Source of the DNA: Stigmatella erecta
GTDB lineage: Bacteria; Myxococcota; Myxococcia; Myxococcales; Myxococcaceae
Assembly: GCF_900111745.1 (NCBI RefSeq)
Contig: NZ_FOIJ01000001.1
Location: 310,001 to 374,000, forward strand
Direction of reading: 5' to 3'
Length of the DNA stretch: 64,000 nucleotides
In this document: positions 55,453 through 63,282 of the stretch, piece after piece
Numbering within the stretch: position 1 is the stretch's first letter
How the letters are laid out: every line of letters starts with the position of its first letter
Position numbers and translations under genes: made by a program
Notes under the pieces: generated by a model
What the model saw: the letters and a program-made list of their open reading frames with translations, nothing else
Told to the model about the DNA's origin: nothing
Database searches by the model: none

Positions 55453-56736
55453 TTACAGGGGATTGCAGGGAATGGAGAAGGAGACGAGTGCGCCGGCCCC
55501 GGGGGCCGAGTCCACGATGATCTCTCCGCCAAGCTTCATCGCGCGCTCACGCATGTTCAGCAGACCATAATGGCCGCGGGGAGTCTTCTTCGGATCGAAG
55601 CCCTTGCCATCGTCGCGCACCGTCAGGTGCACCCGGCCCTCGGTGAAGTCGAGCCTCACGTGCACCACCTGGGCCTGAGCGTGCTTGGCGGTGTTGGACA
55701 GGCCCTCCTGGAGGATGCGGAACAGGGCGAGCTGCGCGTCCGGAGACAGCTTGCGCGCCACCCCCGTGCGCTCGAAGCGGATGTCCAGCTGCGTGCGATC
55801 GCGGAACGTCTTGACGTAGTCCTCCAGGCCCTGCGCCAGCTCGAAGTCCTCGCGCATCATCCGCAGGTTGCGGCGCAGCTCCTCGATGGACTCCTCGGCG
55901 GTGGCCTTCAGCTCGCCGATCTCGGCGCGCAGCGAGCCGTCCTTCTCCAGGCTGAGGATGTACTCGGACTGGATGATCATCGACGAGAGCGAGGCGCCCA
56001 GCCCGTCGTGGATCTCCCGCGCCAGCCGGTTGCGCTCCTCCACGATGGCCAGCTCCTTGAGGTCCCCCTGGAGCTCCACCACCTCGCGGTGCGCGGCGGC
56101 CTCGCGCTCGTTCAGGTACACCACCACGTAGACGATGATGAAGTTGAGCGCCGAGTACCAGAGCAGCGTCAGCAGCTCGATGGCCGTGACCGAGCGGTTG
56201 AGCAGCAGATCCAACCGGGTGGTGATGGGCAGCGCCAGGAGCGGCGGCAGGATGGCCAGCGGCTTGGGGTAGAGGATGGCGAACAGCGTGGTGAACAAGA
56301 GCTGCGTGGCCAGCAGCGGGCTCTGGAGGCCGCCGTTCACCTGCGGCTTGACGATCAGCACGACCATGATGATGAGGTCGAAGCAGAGCGTGAAGTACGT
56401 CACCCACCGGCCTGCCTTGGGGTGATCGATGACGAGAAAGTTCGCGACGCTGTAGAGCAGCATCGTGAAGTAGCCGCCAAAGGCCAGCGGGCCCGTGAGC
56501 CCGAAGTACCCGGACCACTCGGGCACCGCCAGGATGAGCAGGCCCAGGGTCAGGAACATCATCCGCGCGTAGAAGAGCGCCCGGGCTCGGGCCACGAACC
56601 GGTCCTGCTCCCAGGAGGCGGAGGCCTGTTCGGCGGAGATGCTGTCCGTGAGCTTGCGCCGCTCCAGCACCGCGCGCACGCGGGCGCGCAGGTCATTGGC
56701 GGGCTTTTCCTCGTCCGAGGCGAGGCCGGTATCCAT
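55453..56736 (-). CDS. NarX/DegS-type membrane histidine kinase (427 aa)
   Basis: Kinase with about six membrane helices between residues 50 and 210 (YARMMFLTLGLLILAV, YFTLCFDLIIMVVLIV, PLAILPPLLALPITT, LLTLLWYSALNFIIVYVVVYL), then a coiled linker and the HisKA_3 phospho-acceptor region REIHDGLGASLSSMIIQSEY, with the ATPase core in ILQEGLSNTAKHA, VRDDGKGFDP and HYGLLNMRERA. This domain type pairs with NarL-type regulators, as here. The ATG at 56736 was preferred over a farther start that adds an Arg/Ser-rich tail. The signal is probably perceived in the membrane. Confidence 0.88.
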   Translation of the reverse strand: MDTGLASDEEKPANDLRARVRAVLERRKLTDSISAEQASASWEQDRFVARARALFYARMMFLTLGLLILAVPEWSGYFGLTGPLAFGGYFTMLLYSVANFLVIDHPKAGRWVTYFTLCFDLIIMVVLIVKPQVNGGLQSPLLATQLLFTTLFAILYPKPLAILPPLLALPITTRLDLLLNRSVTAIELLTLLWYSALNFIIVYVVVYLNEREAAAHREVVELQGDLKELAIVEERNRLAREIHDGLGASLSSMIIQSEYILSLEKDGSLRAEIGELKATAEESIEELRRNLRMMREDFELAQGLEDYVKTFRDRTQLDIRFERTGVARKLSPDAQLALFRILQEGLSNTAKHAQAQVVHVRLDFTEGRVHLTVRDDGKGFDPKKTPRGHYGLLNMRERAMKLGGEIIVDSAPGAGALVSFSIPCNPL

Positions 56737-56816
56737 CACGTCCAGGAGCTTAAGGGAGCGGGCGGGCCTCCGGGAATCCCGGGCCGGGCGTTCGCTCCCT
56801 CGCCCCACGGGAGGGC

Positions 56817-57215
56817 CTACTTCGTGGGGACGTCCACGCCTGCCTGGAGGCAGGCCTTCTTCGCCTCGGGCTGCTTCTGGAAGACGAACACCAGCCGGTC
56901 CGTCGACTCGCCCGTGGCCTCATTGAAGAGCGGGGAGCCGCCCATGTACATGGTGCCCTCGGGGCTGCCGTAGGGGTCGAGCTTCTTCTCCTTCAGCCAC
57001 TGGTCCACGCAGGACTCCTTCGCCTGGCGCTCGGCCTCGGACATGGCCGCGGGGGTGGACGCATCCGGCGCGCCCGCGTCCCCCGTGAGGGCGTCCTGGG
57101 ACGTGCCGGTGGTGGGGGCGGAGGAGGCATCGGGCCGGACCGAGGAATCTCCCGAGCTGCGGCAACCAATGAGGAGGGAGAACGAAAGGGCGAGCACGCC
57201 GGTCAGCTTTGTCAT
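56817..57215 (-). CDS. Hypothetical lipoprotein (132 aa)
   Basis: Signal peptide MTKLTGVLALSFSLLIGC gives a lipidated Cys18. The mature part starts with a Ser/Asp/Ala-rich disordered stretch and continues with EAERQAKESCVDQWLKEKK and DRLVFVFQKQPEAKKACLQAG; two Cys (about 65 and 123 of the mature chain) may form a disulfide. No known domain recognised. An upstream in-frame start was rejected because the signal would be internal. It lies 80 bases past the histidine-kinase start and is divergent from the sulfur-carrier gene (61-base gap). Confidence 0.72.
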   Translation of the reverse strand: MTKLTGVLALSFSLLIGCRSSGDSSVRPDASSAPTTGTSQDALTGDAGAPDASTPAAMSEAERQAKESCVDQWLKEKKLDPYGSPEGTMYMGGSPLFNEATGESTDRLVFVFQKQPEAKKACLQAGVDVPTK

Positions 57216-57276
57216 AGGTCCTGTCAGGGGAGCAGCAGAGGTGGGATGTCGCGGCGCGGCAGGATAGGAGTGGAGC

Positions 57277-57549
57277 ATGGCGAAGGTCCACATTCCCACG
57301 CCCCTTCGGGGCTTGACCCGGAACCAGGCCGAGGTCCAGGCCTCGGGGGCCACGGTGGGCGAGGTGCTGAAGGATTTGGAGAAGCGCTTTCCCGGCCTGG
57401 GGCCGCGGTTGCTCGACGGCCAGGGCGCCGTCCGCCGCTACGTGAACATCTTCCACAATGACGAGGACATCCGGGGCCTCCAGGAGCTGGAGACGCCCGT
57501 GAAGGCCTCGGACCGGCTCACCCTCCTGACCGCCATGGCCGGCGGGTAG
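57277..57549 (+). CDS. MoaD/ThiS-family sulfur carrier (CysO-like, 90 aa)
   Basis: Small beta-grasp sulfur-carrier protein ending in the Gly-Gly needed for thiocarboxylate formation (LTAMAGG). Further marks: VHIPTPLRGLTRNQ at the start, ATVGEVLKDLEKRFPGL, and FHNDEDIRGLQELETPV. The next gene, 4 bases on, encodes a JAMM metalloprotease. In mycobacteria the equivalent CysO carrier passes sulfur in a cysteine synthase (CysM) reaction, and the JAMM protease Mec+ frees the cysteine. No cysM-type gene is seen nearby. AGGAG 7 bases before ATG. The assignment to cysteine synthesis is by analogy. Confidence 0.85.
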   Translation: MAKVHIPTPLRGLTRNQAEVQASGATVGEVLKDLEKRFPGLGPRLLDGQGAVRRYVNIFHNDEDIRGLQELETPVKASDRLTLLTAMAGG

Positions 57550-57553
57550 CGCC

Positions 57554-58024
57554 GTGGCGCAGCGCGGCATGCCCGGCGACGAGCTGCCCGGAGAGCTGTC
57601 GGACGTCCTCCGGCACCTGGAAGCCTGCTATCCGCTCGAGGGCTGCGGGGTGCTCCTGCGCACGGAGGCCGGGGGCTGGCGCGTCCGGCCGCTCTTCAAC
57701 GCCTATGATCGATACCACGCGGCGGATCCGGGGCGTTTTCCCCGCTCGGCCCGCACCGCGTTCCTCGTCGAGCCCCAGGAATGGCTGGCGGTGAACCGCG
57801 AGGCGGATGCCCGGAACGAGCAGGTGGCCTGCCTCTTCCACTCGCATGTGGAGGGGGTGGCGCGCCTGTCCGCCGAGGACCGCCACGCGGCCGCCCCGGG
57901 CGGAACACCCCTGTTTCCGGGCGTGTCCTACCTTGTGGTCAACGTGGCGCAGGGGCGGGCCGCCGAGGCCCGGTGGTACCGGTGGGGCGGGGGAGAATTT
58001 CAGGATCAGCCGGTTCCGCTGTAG
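57554..58024 (+). CDS. JAMM/MPN-family metalloprotease (Mec+-like, 156 aa)
   Basis: Zinc protease with the full JAMM motif: Glu29 in LEGCGV, then His96-x-His98 in LFHSHVEG, Ser106 and Asp109 in RLSAED. The order and spacing (HxH-x7-S-x2-D) match the family that trims ubiquitin-like proteins. It starts 4 bases after the sulfur-carrier gene. Together they resemble the CysO/Mec+ pair, in which the protease cuts the cysteinyl carrier to release cysteine; a minimal ubiquitin-like conjugation system is the alternative. GTG start; ATG 15 bases later is also possible. Confidence 0.88.
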   Translation: MAQRGMPGDELPGELSDVLRHLEACYPLEGCGVLLRTEAGGWRVRPLFNAYDRYHAADPGRFPRSARTAFLVEPQEWLAVNREADARNEQVACLFHSHVEGVARLSAEDRHAAAPGGTPLFPGVSYLVVNVAQGRAAEARWYRWGGGEFQDQPVPL

Positions 58025-58102
58025 AAGGATTGGGGCGAAAAACCCAATGGGGGCAAGCACTTGGCTGGCTGCCTCCCCCACCTGCGGAAAGGTGGGCACG
58101 GG

Positions 58103-58132
58103 TTGTCAAAGGGGTGGGTTTTCGTCTATAAC
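58103..58132 (+). promoter_or_regulatory. Sigma-70-type promoter of the APS-kinase-like gene
   Basis: TTGTCA, 18 bases, TATAAC: five of six bases match in each element, the best housekeeping-type promoter in the window. Start of transcription would be near 58139, about 66 bases before the chosen ATG. Confidence 0.6.
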
Positions 58133-58204
58133 GCGCGCGTCTTTTTGATCCGCCGCGCACTGATGGAGCGAGCCTCCGGTTCGCGCGCAGGGAGTGAGTA
58201 TTCT

Positions 58205-58918
58205 ATGCCCAGCACTACTGGTTTCACGCTTTGGCTGACCGGCATGCATGGCACCGGCAAGACCACGATCGCCGCCTACATCGCCGCGCGGCTGCGTCAG
58301 GTGGGCCGCCAGGTGGAGACGCTCGACGAGGGTGAGATCGGCCAGGAGCTCTGGCAGGGCCTGGGGGACAGCAAGGAGGAGCGCTCCACCATCGTGCGCC
58401 GCGTGGGCTATGTGGCCCAGCTGCTGGCGCGCAACAACGTGGCGGTGCTCGTGCCGTGCGTGAGCCCCTACAAGAGCGTCCGCGAGGAGAACCGCCGGAC
58501 CATCGGCCGCTATGTCGAGGTCTACGTCGACTGCCCCACCGAGACGCTGATCGAGCGCGACACCACGGGCAAGTACAAGAAGGCCCTGAGCGGGGAGATC
58601 CCCAACTTCATCGGCATCACCGAGCCGTACGAGCCGCCCACCTCCCCCGAGGTGACGGTGCACTCGGACACCGAGAGCGTGGAGGACGGCGCCGCGAAGA
58701 TCTTCCAGTCCCTGCTGGACCTCGGCTACATGACGTCCGAGGAGCTGAAGATCATCACCGGCAAGAAGATGAAGGCCAACCCCGTGCCGAAGAAGGCGCG
58801 GCGCGTCGAGCCCGCCAAGGCCGACAAGCCGGGCAAGGGCACCAAGGCCCGGCCGGCCACCCGCGCGGCCCGCGTGGCCAAGCCCACGAGCACCAAGAAG
58901 GGCGCCAAGCGCAAGTAG
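58205..58918 (+). CDS. Adenylylsulfate-kinase-like protein with basic tail (237 aa)
   Basis: Fits the APS kinase (CysC) fold: P-loop at LWLTGMHGTGKTT, the ring of RRVGYVAQLLARNNVAVLVP with SPYKSVREENRR, and VDCPTETLIERDTTGKYKKALSGE, close to the family sequence FVxxPLxxCExRDxKGLYKKAxxGEI. Two points differ: the Gly-Asp of the LDGD segment that binds APS is Glu-Gly (LDEGEIGQEL), and the P-loop is MHGTGKT rather than LSGSGKS. Residues 190-237 form a Lys/Ala/Pro-rich tail, possibly nucleic-acid binding. Another ATG at 58163 is possible. It probably phosphorylates APS or a related nucleotide, but substrate change is possible. Confidence 0.78.
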   Translation: MPSTTGFTLWLTGMHGTGKTTIAAYIAARLRQVGRQVETLDEGEIGQELWQGLGDSKEERSTIVRRVGYVAQLLARNNVAVLVPCVSPYKSVREENRRTIGRYVEVYVDCPTETLIERDTTGKYKKALSGEIPNFIGITEPYEPPTSPEVTVHSDTESVEDGAAKIFQSLLDLGYMTSEELKIITGKKMKANPVPKKARRVEPAKADKPGKGTKARPATRAARVAKPTSTKKGAKRK

Positions 58919-58959
58919 TCCACAGGTCCGCCCCGGAGCAGGGGAGGACAGAAGAGCCT

Positions 58960-59000
58960 GGGGCCCTCGGGTTGCGCGTGCAATCGAGGGCCCTTTCCTT
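58960..59000 (+). terminator. Intrinsic terminator after the APS-kinase-like gene
   Basis: Perfect 9-base stem GGGCCCTCG/CGAGGGCCC with an inner TTGC/GCAA stem, followed by TTTCCTT, 42 bases past the stop and 15 bases before the larE-type ATG. Strong by shape. It may still allow partial read-through into larE. Confidence 0.72.
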
Positions 59001-59014
59001 ATAGGAGATCGCCC

Positions 59015-59896
59015 ATGCTGAGCCCCGAACGGATCCAGGCCCTGTGCGACTCCTCCCGTCCCAAGCTGGAGGCCATGCGCGCGGCGATCCGTGCCCACGG
59101 CACGGCGCTGGTGGCGTTCTCCGGCGGGGTGGACTCCACGTTCGTTCTGAAGATCGCCGTGGAGGAGCTGGGCGAGAAGGCCCTGGCGGTGACGGCGCTG
59201 TCCGCCTCGGTGGCCCCCGAGGAGGAGCAGGAGGCCCGGGAGCTGGCCGCGCGCTTTGGCGCCCGCCACGAGGTGCTGACGAGCAACGAGCTGGCCAACC
59301 CCCAGTACGCCGCCAACCCCACCAACCGCTGCTACTTCTGCAAGACAGAGCTGTACGACTTGTGCGAGGCCCGGCGCCAGGCGCTCGGCTACGCGGTGGT
59401 GCTGGACGGCTTCAACGCGGACGACTTCAAGGATCACCGCCCCGGGCACAAGGCCGCCCAGGAGCACCACGTGCAGTCGCCCCTGGCGAAGGCGGGGCTG
59501 ACCAAGGACGAGATCCGCGCGTGGAGCCACCACCTGGGGCTGCCCACGTGGGACAAGCCGCAGATGGCGTGCCTGGCCTCGCGCATTCCGTATGGCACCT
59601 CGGTGACGCGCGAGCGCCTGTTCCAGATCGCCCGCGCGGAGTCCGAGCTGCGCCGGCTGGGCTTCCGCCAGTTCCGCGTCCGCTACCACGAGCAGGTGGC
59701 GCGGCTGGAGCTGGCGGAGGAGGAGTACGGCCGGTTCCTGGAGGCCAGCGTGCGGCTGGAGATCAACCGCGCGCTCAAGGCCCTGGGCTTCCAGTTCGTG
59801 GCGTTGGATCTCGAGCCGTTCCGCTCGGGCCGCATGAACGAGGCCGCGGGGGTGGGCAAGCCCGCACAGGGCTTTCCGCTCCCCGTGGTGAGCTGA
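59015..59896 (+). CDS. larE: LarE-type ATP-dependent sacrificial sulfur transferase (293 aa)
   Basis: PP-loop ATPase with FSGGVDSTFVLK near residue 35 and the catalytic-cysteine segment MACLASRIPYGTSVTRE, Cys186, matching LarE (Cys176 in Lactobacillus). In LarE this Cys gives its sulfur to a pyridinium dithioacid precursor of the nickel-pincer cofactor; LarE variants with three Cys use a cluster instead, but here only the single-Cys type is seen. ATG preceded by AGGAG 7 bases upstream. No larB/larC is seen, so the target may be another cofactor or sulfur acceptor. Its place beside CysO, JAMM and APS-kinase-like genes suggests one sulfur group. Confidence 0.85.
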   Translation: MLSPERIQALCDSSRPKLEAMRAAIRAHGTALVAFSGGVDSTFVLKIAVEELGEKALAVTALSASVAPEEEQEARELAARFGARHEVLTSNELANPQYAANPTNRCYFCKTELYDLCEARRQALGYAVVLDGFNADDFKDHRPGHKAAQEHHVQSPLAKAGLTKDEIRAWSHHLGLPTWDKPQMACLASRIPYGTSVTRERLFQIARAESELRRLGFRQFRVRYHEQVARLELAEEEYGRFLEASVRLEINRALKALGFQFVALDLEPFRSGRMNEAAGVGKPAQGFPLPVVS

Positions 59897-59904
59897 TCCG
59901 CCCC

Positions 59905-60408
59905 GTGCGGTGGCTGGGGCTGGGCCTGCTGCTCGCGGCGCCCCCGGCCTCGGCCCAGTACTACGAATCCCGCCAGTCGATGAGCCTGCTCGGGGGCACG
60001 GGGCTGGGCTACAGCGACGTGATCCGCTCGCAGCGCGGCGACACGGGCGTGGGCGGCTTCCTGGAGCTCGGCGGCAGCCTCACCGTGGGCGATGATCTCG
60101 ACGAGGTGTTCCTGATGACCCGCGGGGTGCTCGGGCCCTCGGGCGGGGAGGCGGTGCTGCACGGCGGCTACCGCAACCTCTTCGGCGACGAGGAGTGGCA
60201 GAGCTTCGTGGATCTCGGCGCCTCCGTGAGGCTGTTTTCTGGGACGTACGCAGGGCCTCGCCTAGGGTTCGGCGCGCGCCGCACGCTGTCGGATCAGCTC
60301 TCCCTCTACGGAGGGTTCGGGCTGTCGCTCGGCTTCGGATCAGGACTGCGCTGGGACGCCGAGGCATTCACCGGCTTGCAGTGGCGGTTTCGGATCAGCA
60401 AGCGATGA
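59905..60408 (+). CDS. Small outer-membrane beta-barrel protein (167 aa)
   Basis: A GTG start (8 bases after the larE stop) gives a signal peptide, LGLGLLLAAPPASAQYY. The mature protein is a run of amphipathic beta strands with Gly turns: SLLGGTGLGYSDVI, GGFLELGGSLTVGD, FVDLGASVRLFSG, RLGFGARRTLSDQLS, and ends in WRFRISKR, an aromatic/basic last strand. It resembles eight-strand barrels such as OmpX/OmpW, with no family assigned. No ATG is available in frame. Likely cotranscribed with larE, though without a functional tie. Confidence 0.65.
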   Translation: MRWLGLGLLLAAPPASAQYYESRQSMSLLGGTGLGYSDVIRSQRGDTGVGGFLELGGSLTVGDDLDEVFLMTRGVLGPSGGEAVLHGGYRNLFGDEEWQSFVDLGASVRLFSGTYAGPRLGFGARRTLSDQLSLYGGFGLSLGFGSGLRWDAEAFTGLQWRFRISKR

Positions 60409-60469
60409 TGTTTTCTTGTGATCCGAAGCGCCTGTGAGAAGTTGTGCGCACCTGTAGGAGGTTGCACAC

Positions 60470-60634
60470 ATGGACAACACGCCTCGCCTCACCTCGGTGG
60501 TCTTCCGTCTCTCCCGCGAGAAGCTGGACTCGTTGAAGGACCTGTCCCGCACCACGCGGATCCGTCAGAGCGAGTACCTCCGGGAGGCGATCTCGGACCT
60601 GCTGTCGAAGTACGAGGACCGCGTCGTCGACTGA
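60470..60634 (+). CDS. Ribbon-helix-helix (CopG/Arc-type) DNA-binding protein (54 aa)
   Basis: A short frame with a strong AGGAGG 9 bases before its ATG. The sequence has the ribbon-helix-helix layout: strand RLTSVVFRLS, helix REKLDSLKDLSRTT, turn RIRQS and helix EYLREAISDLLSKYE. Such proteins bind DNA as dimers through the N-terminal strand. The region just upstream holds GTGCGCAC and a near-repeat ending GCACACA, which could be an autoregulatory site. A myxobacterial RHH protein, CdbA, binds cyclic di-GMP; whether this is its relative needs alignment. Flanked by the barrel gene and convergent truA. Confidence 0.8.
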   Translation: MDNTPRLTSVVFRLSREKLDSLKDLSRTTRIRQSEYLREAISDLLSKYEDRVVD

Positions 60635-60641
60635 AGCAGCC

Positions 60642-61496
60642 TCACCCGCCGGACGCGTCCACGAAGGGTGGGGCGCGCGGCAATCCGGCCGGGGTGCTGC
60701 GCTCCTCCGGCGTGAAGGGATCCACGCCCTTCGGGTAGCGGACCTCCCAGAGGATCAGCCCCGAGGCGGCGGCCCGGAGCCCCGGGATGGTGTCCGCCCG
60801 CTCCAGCGCGGCCCGCCACTGCTCCTCCGGGAGCTGGCCCGCGGCGGTGAGCAGCGCGGAGCCCACGAGGTAGCGCACCTGGTAGCGCGCGAAGGAGTCC
60901 CCGCGCAGCCGCACCTCGAACAGGCCTCCTCCCAGCTCATGCACCGTGGCGGACTCCAGTGTCCGCACCTTCCGCGGGCTGGAGCTCGCATGAAACGCCC
61001 AGAAGTCCCGCGCGCCCACCGCCGCCTGGAGCAGCTCCGCCAGGCGCTCGGGGGCGATGGCGCACCGCGCCAGACGGGGCTCCTCCAGGGCCTCCAGGAC
61101 ATAGGGGCGCCAGGCCTCCGCCACCCGGCCTCCCAGCTGGACGCGGTAGCAGTACGTCTTTCCCTCGGCGCTCCACTGCGCATGGAAGGAGGGGTGGGGT
61201 TGCCGGGCGGCACACAGGCCCAGGTCCGGTGGCAGCAGGGCGGGGAGCCGGGCCGCGAGGGCCTCGGGCCTGTCCCCGGCCTCCAGCCGGAGGCTCACCA
61301 CCTGCATCCGGGCATGCACGCCCCGGTCGGTGCGCCCCGCGGGCATCACCGTCGCCGGCACTCCCGTCGAGCGGAGCACCGCTTCCAGGGTGGACTGCAC
61401 GGTGTCCGCCCCGGGCTGGCGCTGGAAGCCATGGAAGCTTCCGCCCCGGTACCAGAGCCACAGGGTGGTGGGAGTTCGCTTCACGGGGGATTTCAC
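60642..61496 (-). CDS. truA: tRNA pseudouridine synthase A (TruA, 284 aa)
   Basis: Converts uridine to pseudouridine at positions 38-40 of tRNA anticodon arms. The catalytic Asp is in MPAGRTDRGVHARMQ; other family marks are LWLWYRGGSFHGFQRQPG at the start, VQSTLEAVL, and the C-terminal RGDSFARYQVRYLVG. Length is normal. Possible starts are GTG (61496) and TTG (61499); neither has a clear ribosome site. Convergent with the ribbon-helix-helix gene, 7 bases apart. Confidence 0.93.
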   Translation of the reverse strand: MKSPVKRTPTTLWLWYRGGSFHGFQRQPGADTVQSTLEAVLRSTGVPATVMPAGRTDRGVHARMQVVSLRLEAGDRPEALAARLPALLPPDLGLCAARQPHPSFHAQWSAEGKTYCYRVQLGGRVAEAWRPYVLEALEEPRLARCAIAPERLAELLQAAVGARDFWAFHASSSPRKVRTLESATVHELGGGLFEVRLRGDSFARYQVRYLVGSALLTAAGQLPEEQWRAALERADTIPGLRAAASGLILWEVRYPKGVDPFTPEERSTPAGLPRAPPFVDASGG

Positions 61497-61552
61497 CAAG
61501 CGGTAGGGTCGGCATTGCGGCGGCGCGAAGGGCCAAGGATACTGCGCGCTGC

Positions 61553-62467
61553 ATGGCGGCTGGACATGAGCTTGAGGCGGGGCTGAGTGAAGAGCAGTGG
61601 CTATTCCGTCAGGGCGATCTCGTCCTAGGGCCGCTGTCCGGGCAGAAACTCGTGGAGAAGCTCTACATGGGGGAGCTGACGGGGGCCACCCCGGTGGCGC
61701 CGCCTGGCGTGCGGGACTTCCAGCGCATCGACAGCATCGACGGCTTCCAGGTCCACGTGGCGCGCGCCGCGGCGAAGATGCGCGTGGACGCGGAGATGCG
61801 CGGGGTGAACGAGCGCAAGCGCCGCAAGCACGCCGTGCTCGGCGGCACGCTGGGCGTCATCACGCTCGTCCTGGTGGGGCTGGCCGTGTGGGCCGGGCGC
61901 CAGTTCGCCGTCCACGGCCCGGGCGGGACCGAGGACGAGTACGCGGACATCTCCGTGGAGATGCCCACCATCACCCTGGCCCAGGCGCCGCGCGAGGACG
62001 AGGATCTCATCGCCTACCCGACCCAGGGTAACCCGGGCCGCCCCCCGGACAAGGCACCGGGGCCGAGCGCCCCGAAGCCCACGGCCACGCCCGCCTCGGC
62101 GGTGGCGGCCAAGAAGCCCGGGCCCCCCCGCCAGGGCAGCGTGTCCAGCGAGCCGGACGGGCTCGACATGGGCATCTCCTTTGATCAGGGGGCCATCAAC
62201 AAGGTGGTCGCCACCAACCAGCGCACGCTCTTCCGGTGCTTCAAGGAGGAGGCCGAGCGCCGCCCCGGCTTCGCGGCCAAGGTCCCGATCGAGTTCGTCA
62301 TCGGCAACGACGGCCGGGTGAACAAGCTCTGGGTGGACCACCCCCAGCTCAAGGATGGCGCACTGCACAAATGCCTCCTGGGCGAGCTGCAGCGCTGGCC
62401 CTTCAGGCCGTACAAGGGCTCGCTGGCCTCCGTGGGCCTGTCGTTCACGGTCGGCAAGAAGGGGTAG
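61553..62467 (+). CDS. GYF-type / AgmX-PglI C-terminal-domain protein (304 aa)
   Basis: N-terminal GYF_2-like domain (about 10-60: WLFRQGDLVLGPLSGQKL, then YMGELTGATPVAPPG), a transmembrane helix (about 95-118: LGGTLGVITLVLVGLAVWAG), a Pro/Ala/Lys-rich spacer, and a C-terminal domain (about 205-300) typical of AgmX/PglI proteins, resembling the TonB C-terminal fold: RTLFRCFKEEAERRP, VPIEFVIGNDGRVN and LLGELQRWPF. In Myxococcus these names belong to adventurous-gliding proteins. The spacer spans the periplasm and the C-terminal domain lies outside. Role in gliding is by family. ATG 56 bases after the truA start, divergent. Confidence 0.78.
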   Translation: MAAGHELEAGLSEEQWLFRQGDLVLGPLSGQKLVEKLYMGELTGATPVAPPGVRDFQRIDSIDGFQVHVARAAAKMRVDAEMRGVNERKRRKHAVLGGTLGVITLVLVGLAVWAGRQFAVHGPGGTEDEYADISVEMPTITLAQAPREDEDLIAYPTQGNPGRPPDKAPGPSAPKPTATPASAVAAKKPGPPRQGSVSSEPDGLDMGISFDQGAINKVVATNQRTLFRCFKEEAERRPGFAAKVPIEFVIGNDGRVNKLWVDHPQLKDGALHKCLLGELQRWPFRPYKGSLASVGLSFTVGKKG

Positions 62468-62512
62468 GGCCGGTTTTTTGCCCGGTCCGGGAGCCTGAGC
62501 GATACGTGCTAC

Positions 62513-63145
62513 ATGCTCTCCGTCGCCGAATCCGACATTCAGAAGAAGGCGCAGTCCGTCCCCCCGGGTACTTTCCGACACACCGTGCTCTTGGCGGCCA
62601 AGCGGTTCAAGTCCACCTGGGCCGAGCTGGGCAAGCTGCTCGTCCAGGTCCGGGACGAGGCGCAGTTCGAGCAGTGGGGCTACCCCTCCTTCGAGGCGTA
62701 CTGCCTCAAGGAACTGCACATCAAGAAGCAGACGGCCCTGAAGCTGACGCGCTCGTTCAGCTTCCTGGCCAAGCACGAGCCCCCCGAGGAGCTGGAGGCC
62801 CAGGAGTTCCCCCAGAAGGCCCCTCCCTTCGAGGTGGTGGAAGTGTTGGCGGACGCCGCGGACCGGGGGCAGCTGTCGCCTTCCGAGTACCGTTCACTCC
62901 GCGACAGCATCTGGAACGAGGAGAAGCCGGCCAACGAGCTGAAGCGCGAGTTCACCGAGCGCTTCCCGCGCCCCCCTCCCGAGCCGCCGCCCGAGAGCCT
63001 CCAGGTGCGCAAGCTGGCGCAGATGACGCGCAAGCTCGCCAGTGAGCTGTCGGGCTGCCGGCGGGTGCCCTCCGCCATCGCAGAGCGGGCCTCCGCGTTG
63101 GCGGACGACATGGAGGAGCTGTCTGCGGGCGTGACGAACGCCTGA
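62513..63145 (+). CDS. Conserved-type protein of unknown function (210 aa)
   Basis: Mostly helical and soluble. The segment FEQWGYPSFEAYCLKELHIKK followed by QTALKLTRSFSFLAK looks like a DNA- or protein-binding module; I have no firm family name. A Pro-rich stretch (FPRPPPEPPPES) separates it from a helical C terminus ending DDMEELSAGVTNA. No signal or membrane segment. It lies 45 bases after the AgmX-type gene and 197 bases before clpX; cotranscription with the former is likely. Weak ribosome site. Confidence 0.65.
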   Translation: MLSVAESDIQKKAQSVPPGTFRHTVLLAAKRFKSTWAELGKLLVQVRDEAQFEQWGYPSFEAYCLKELHIKKQTALKLTRSFSFLAKHEPPEELEAQEFPQKAPPFEVVEVLADAADRGQLSPSEYRSLRDSIWNEEKPANELKREFTERFPRPPPEPPPESLQVRKLAQMTRKLASELSGCRRVPSAIAERASALADDMEELSAGVTNA

Positions 63146-63240
63146 GCGACTGTTATCGAACGCTGAGCCCATCCGGAGTATGTAGGCATGACGGTGGGGG
63201 GCCTCGACGGGCTTCCTGCGCGTCGGGCGGGAGCCTATAT

Positions 63241-63282
63241 TTTGTCGAGACTGGTTGTTCGAGACGTGGGCAGCCTGTCGAG
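63241..63282 (+). repeat. Three TGTCGAG-type repeats upstream of clpX
   Basis: TTTGTCGAGAC (63241), TTGTTCGAGAC (63255) and TGTCGAG (63276) lie in the 197-base gap. Spacing is about 15 and 20 bases. They may be activator sites for clpX; function is unknown. The rest of the gap shows no other feature. Confidence 0.3.

Noticed and set aside
61510-61526. CGGCATTGCGGCGGCG as a sigma-54 site before the AgmX-type gene
   Set aside because: The spacing is right but most other consensus bases are not; likely chance in GC-rich DNA.
62468-62490. Six-T run after the AgmX-type gene as a terminator
   Set aside because: The GGCCGG/CCGGTC flanks pair poorly and the T-run is in the loop position.
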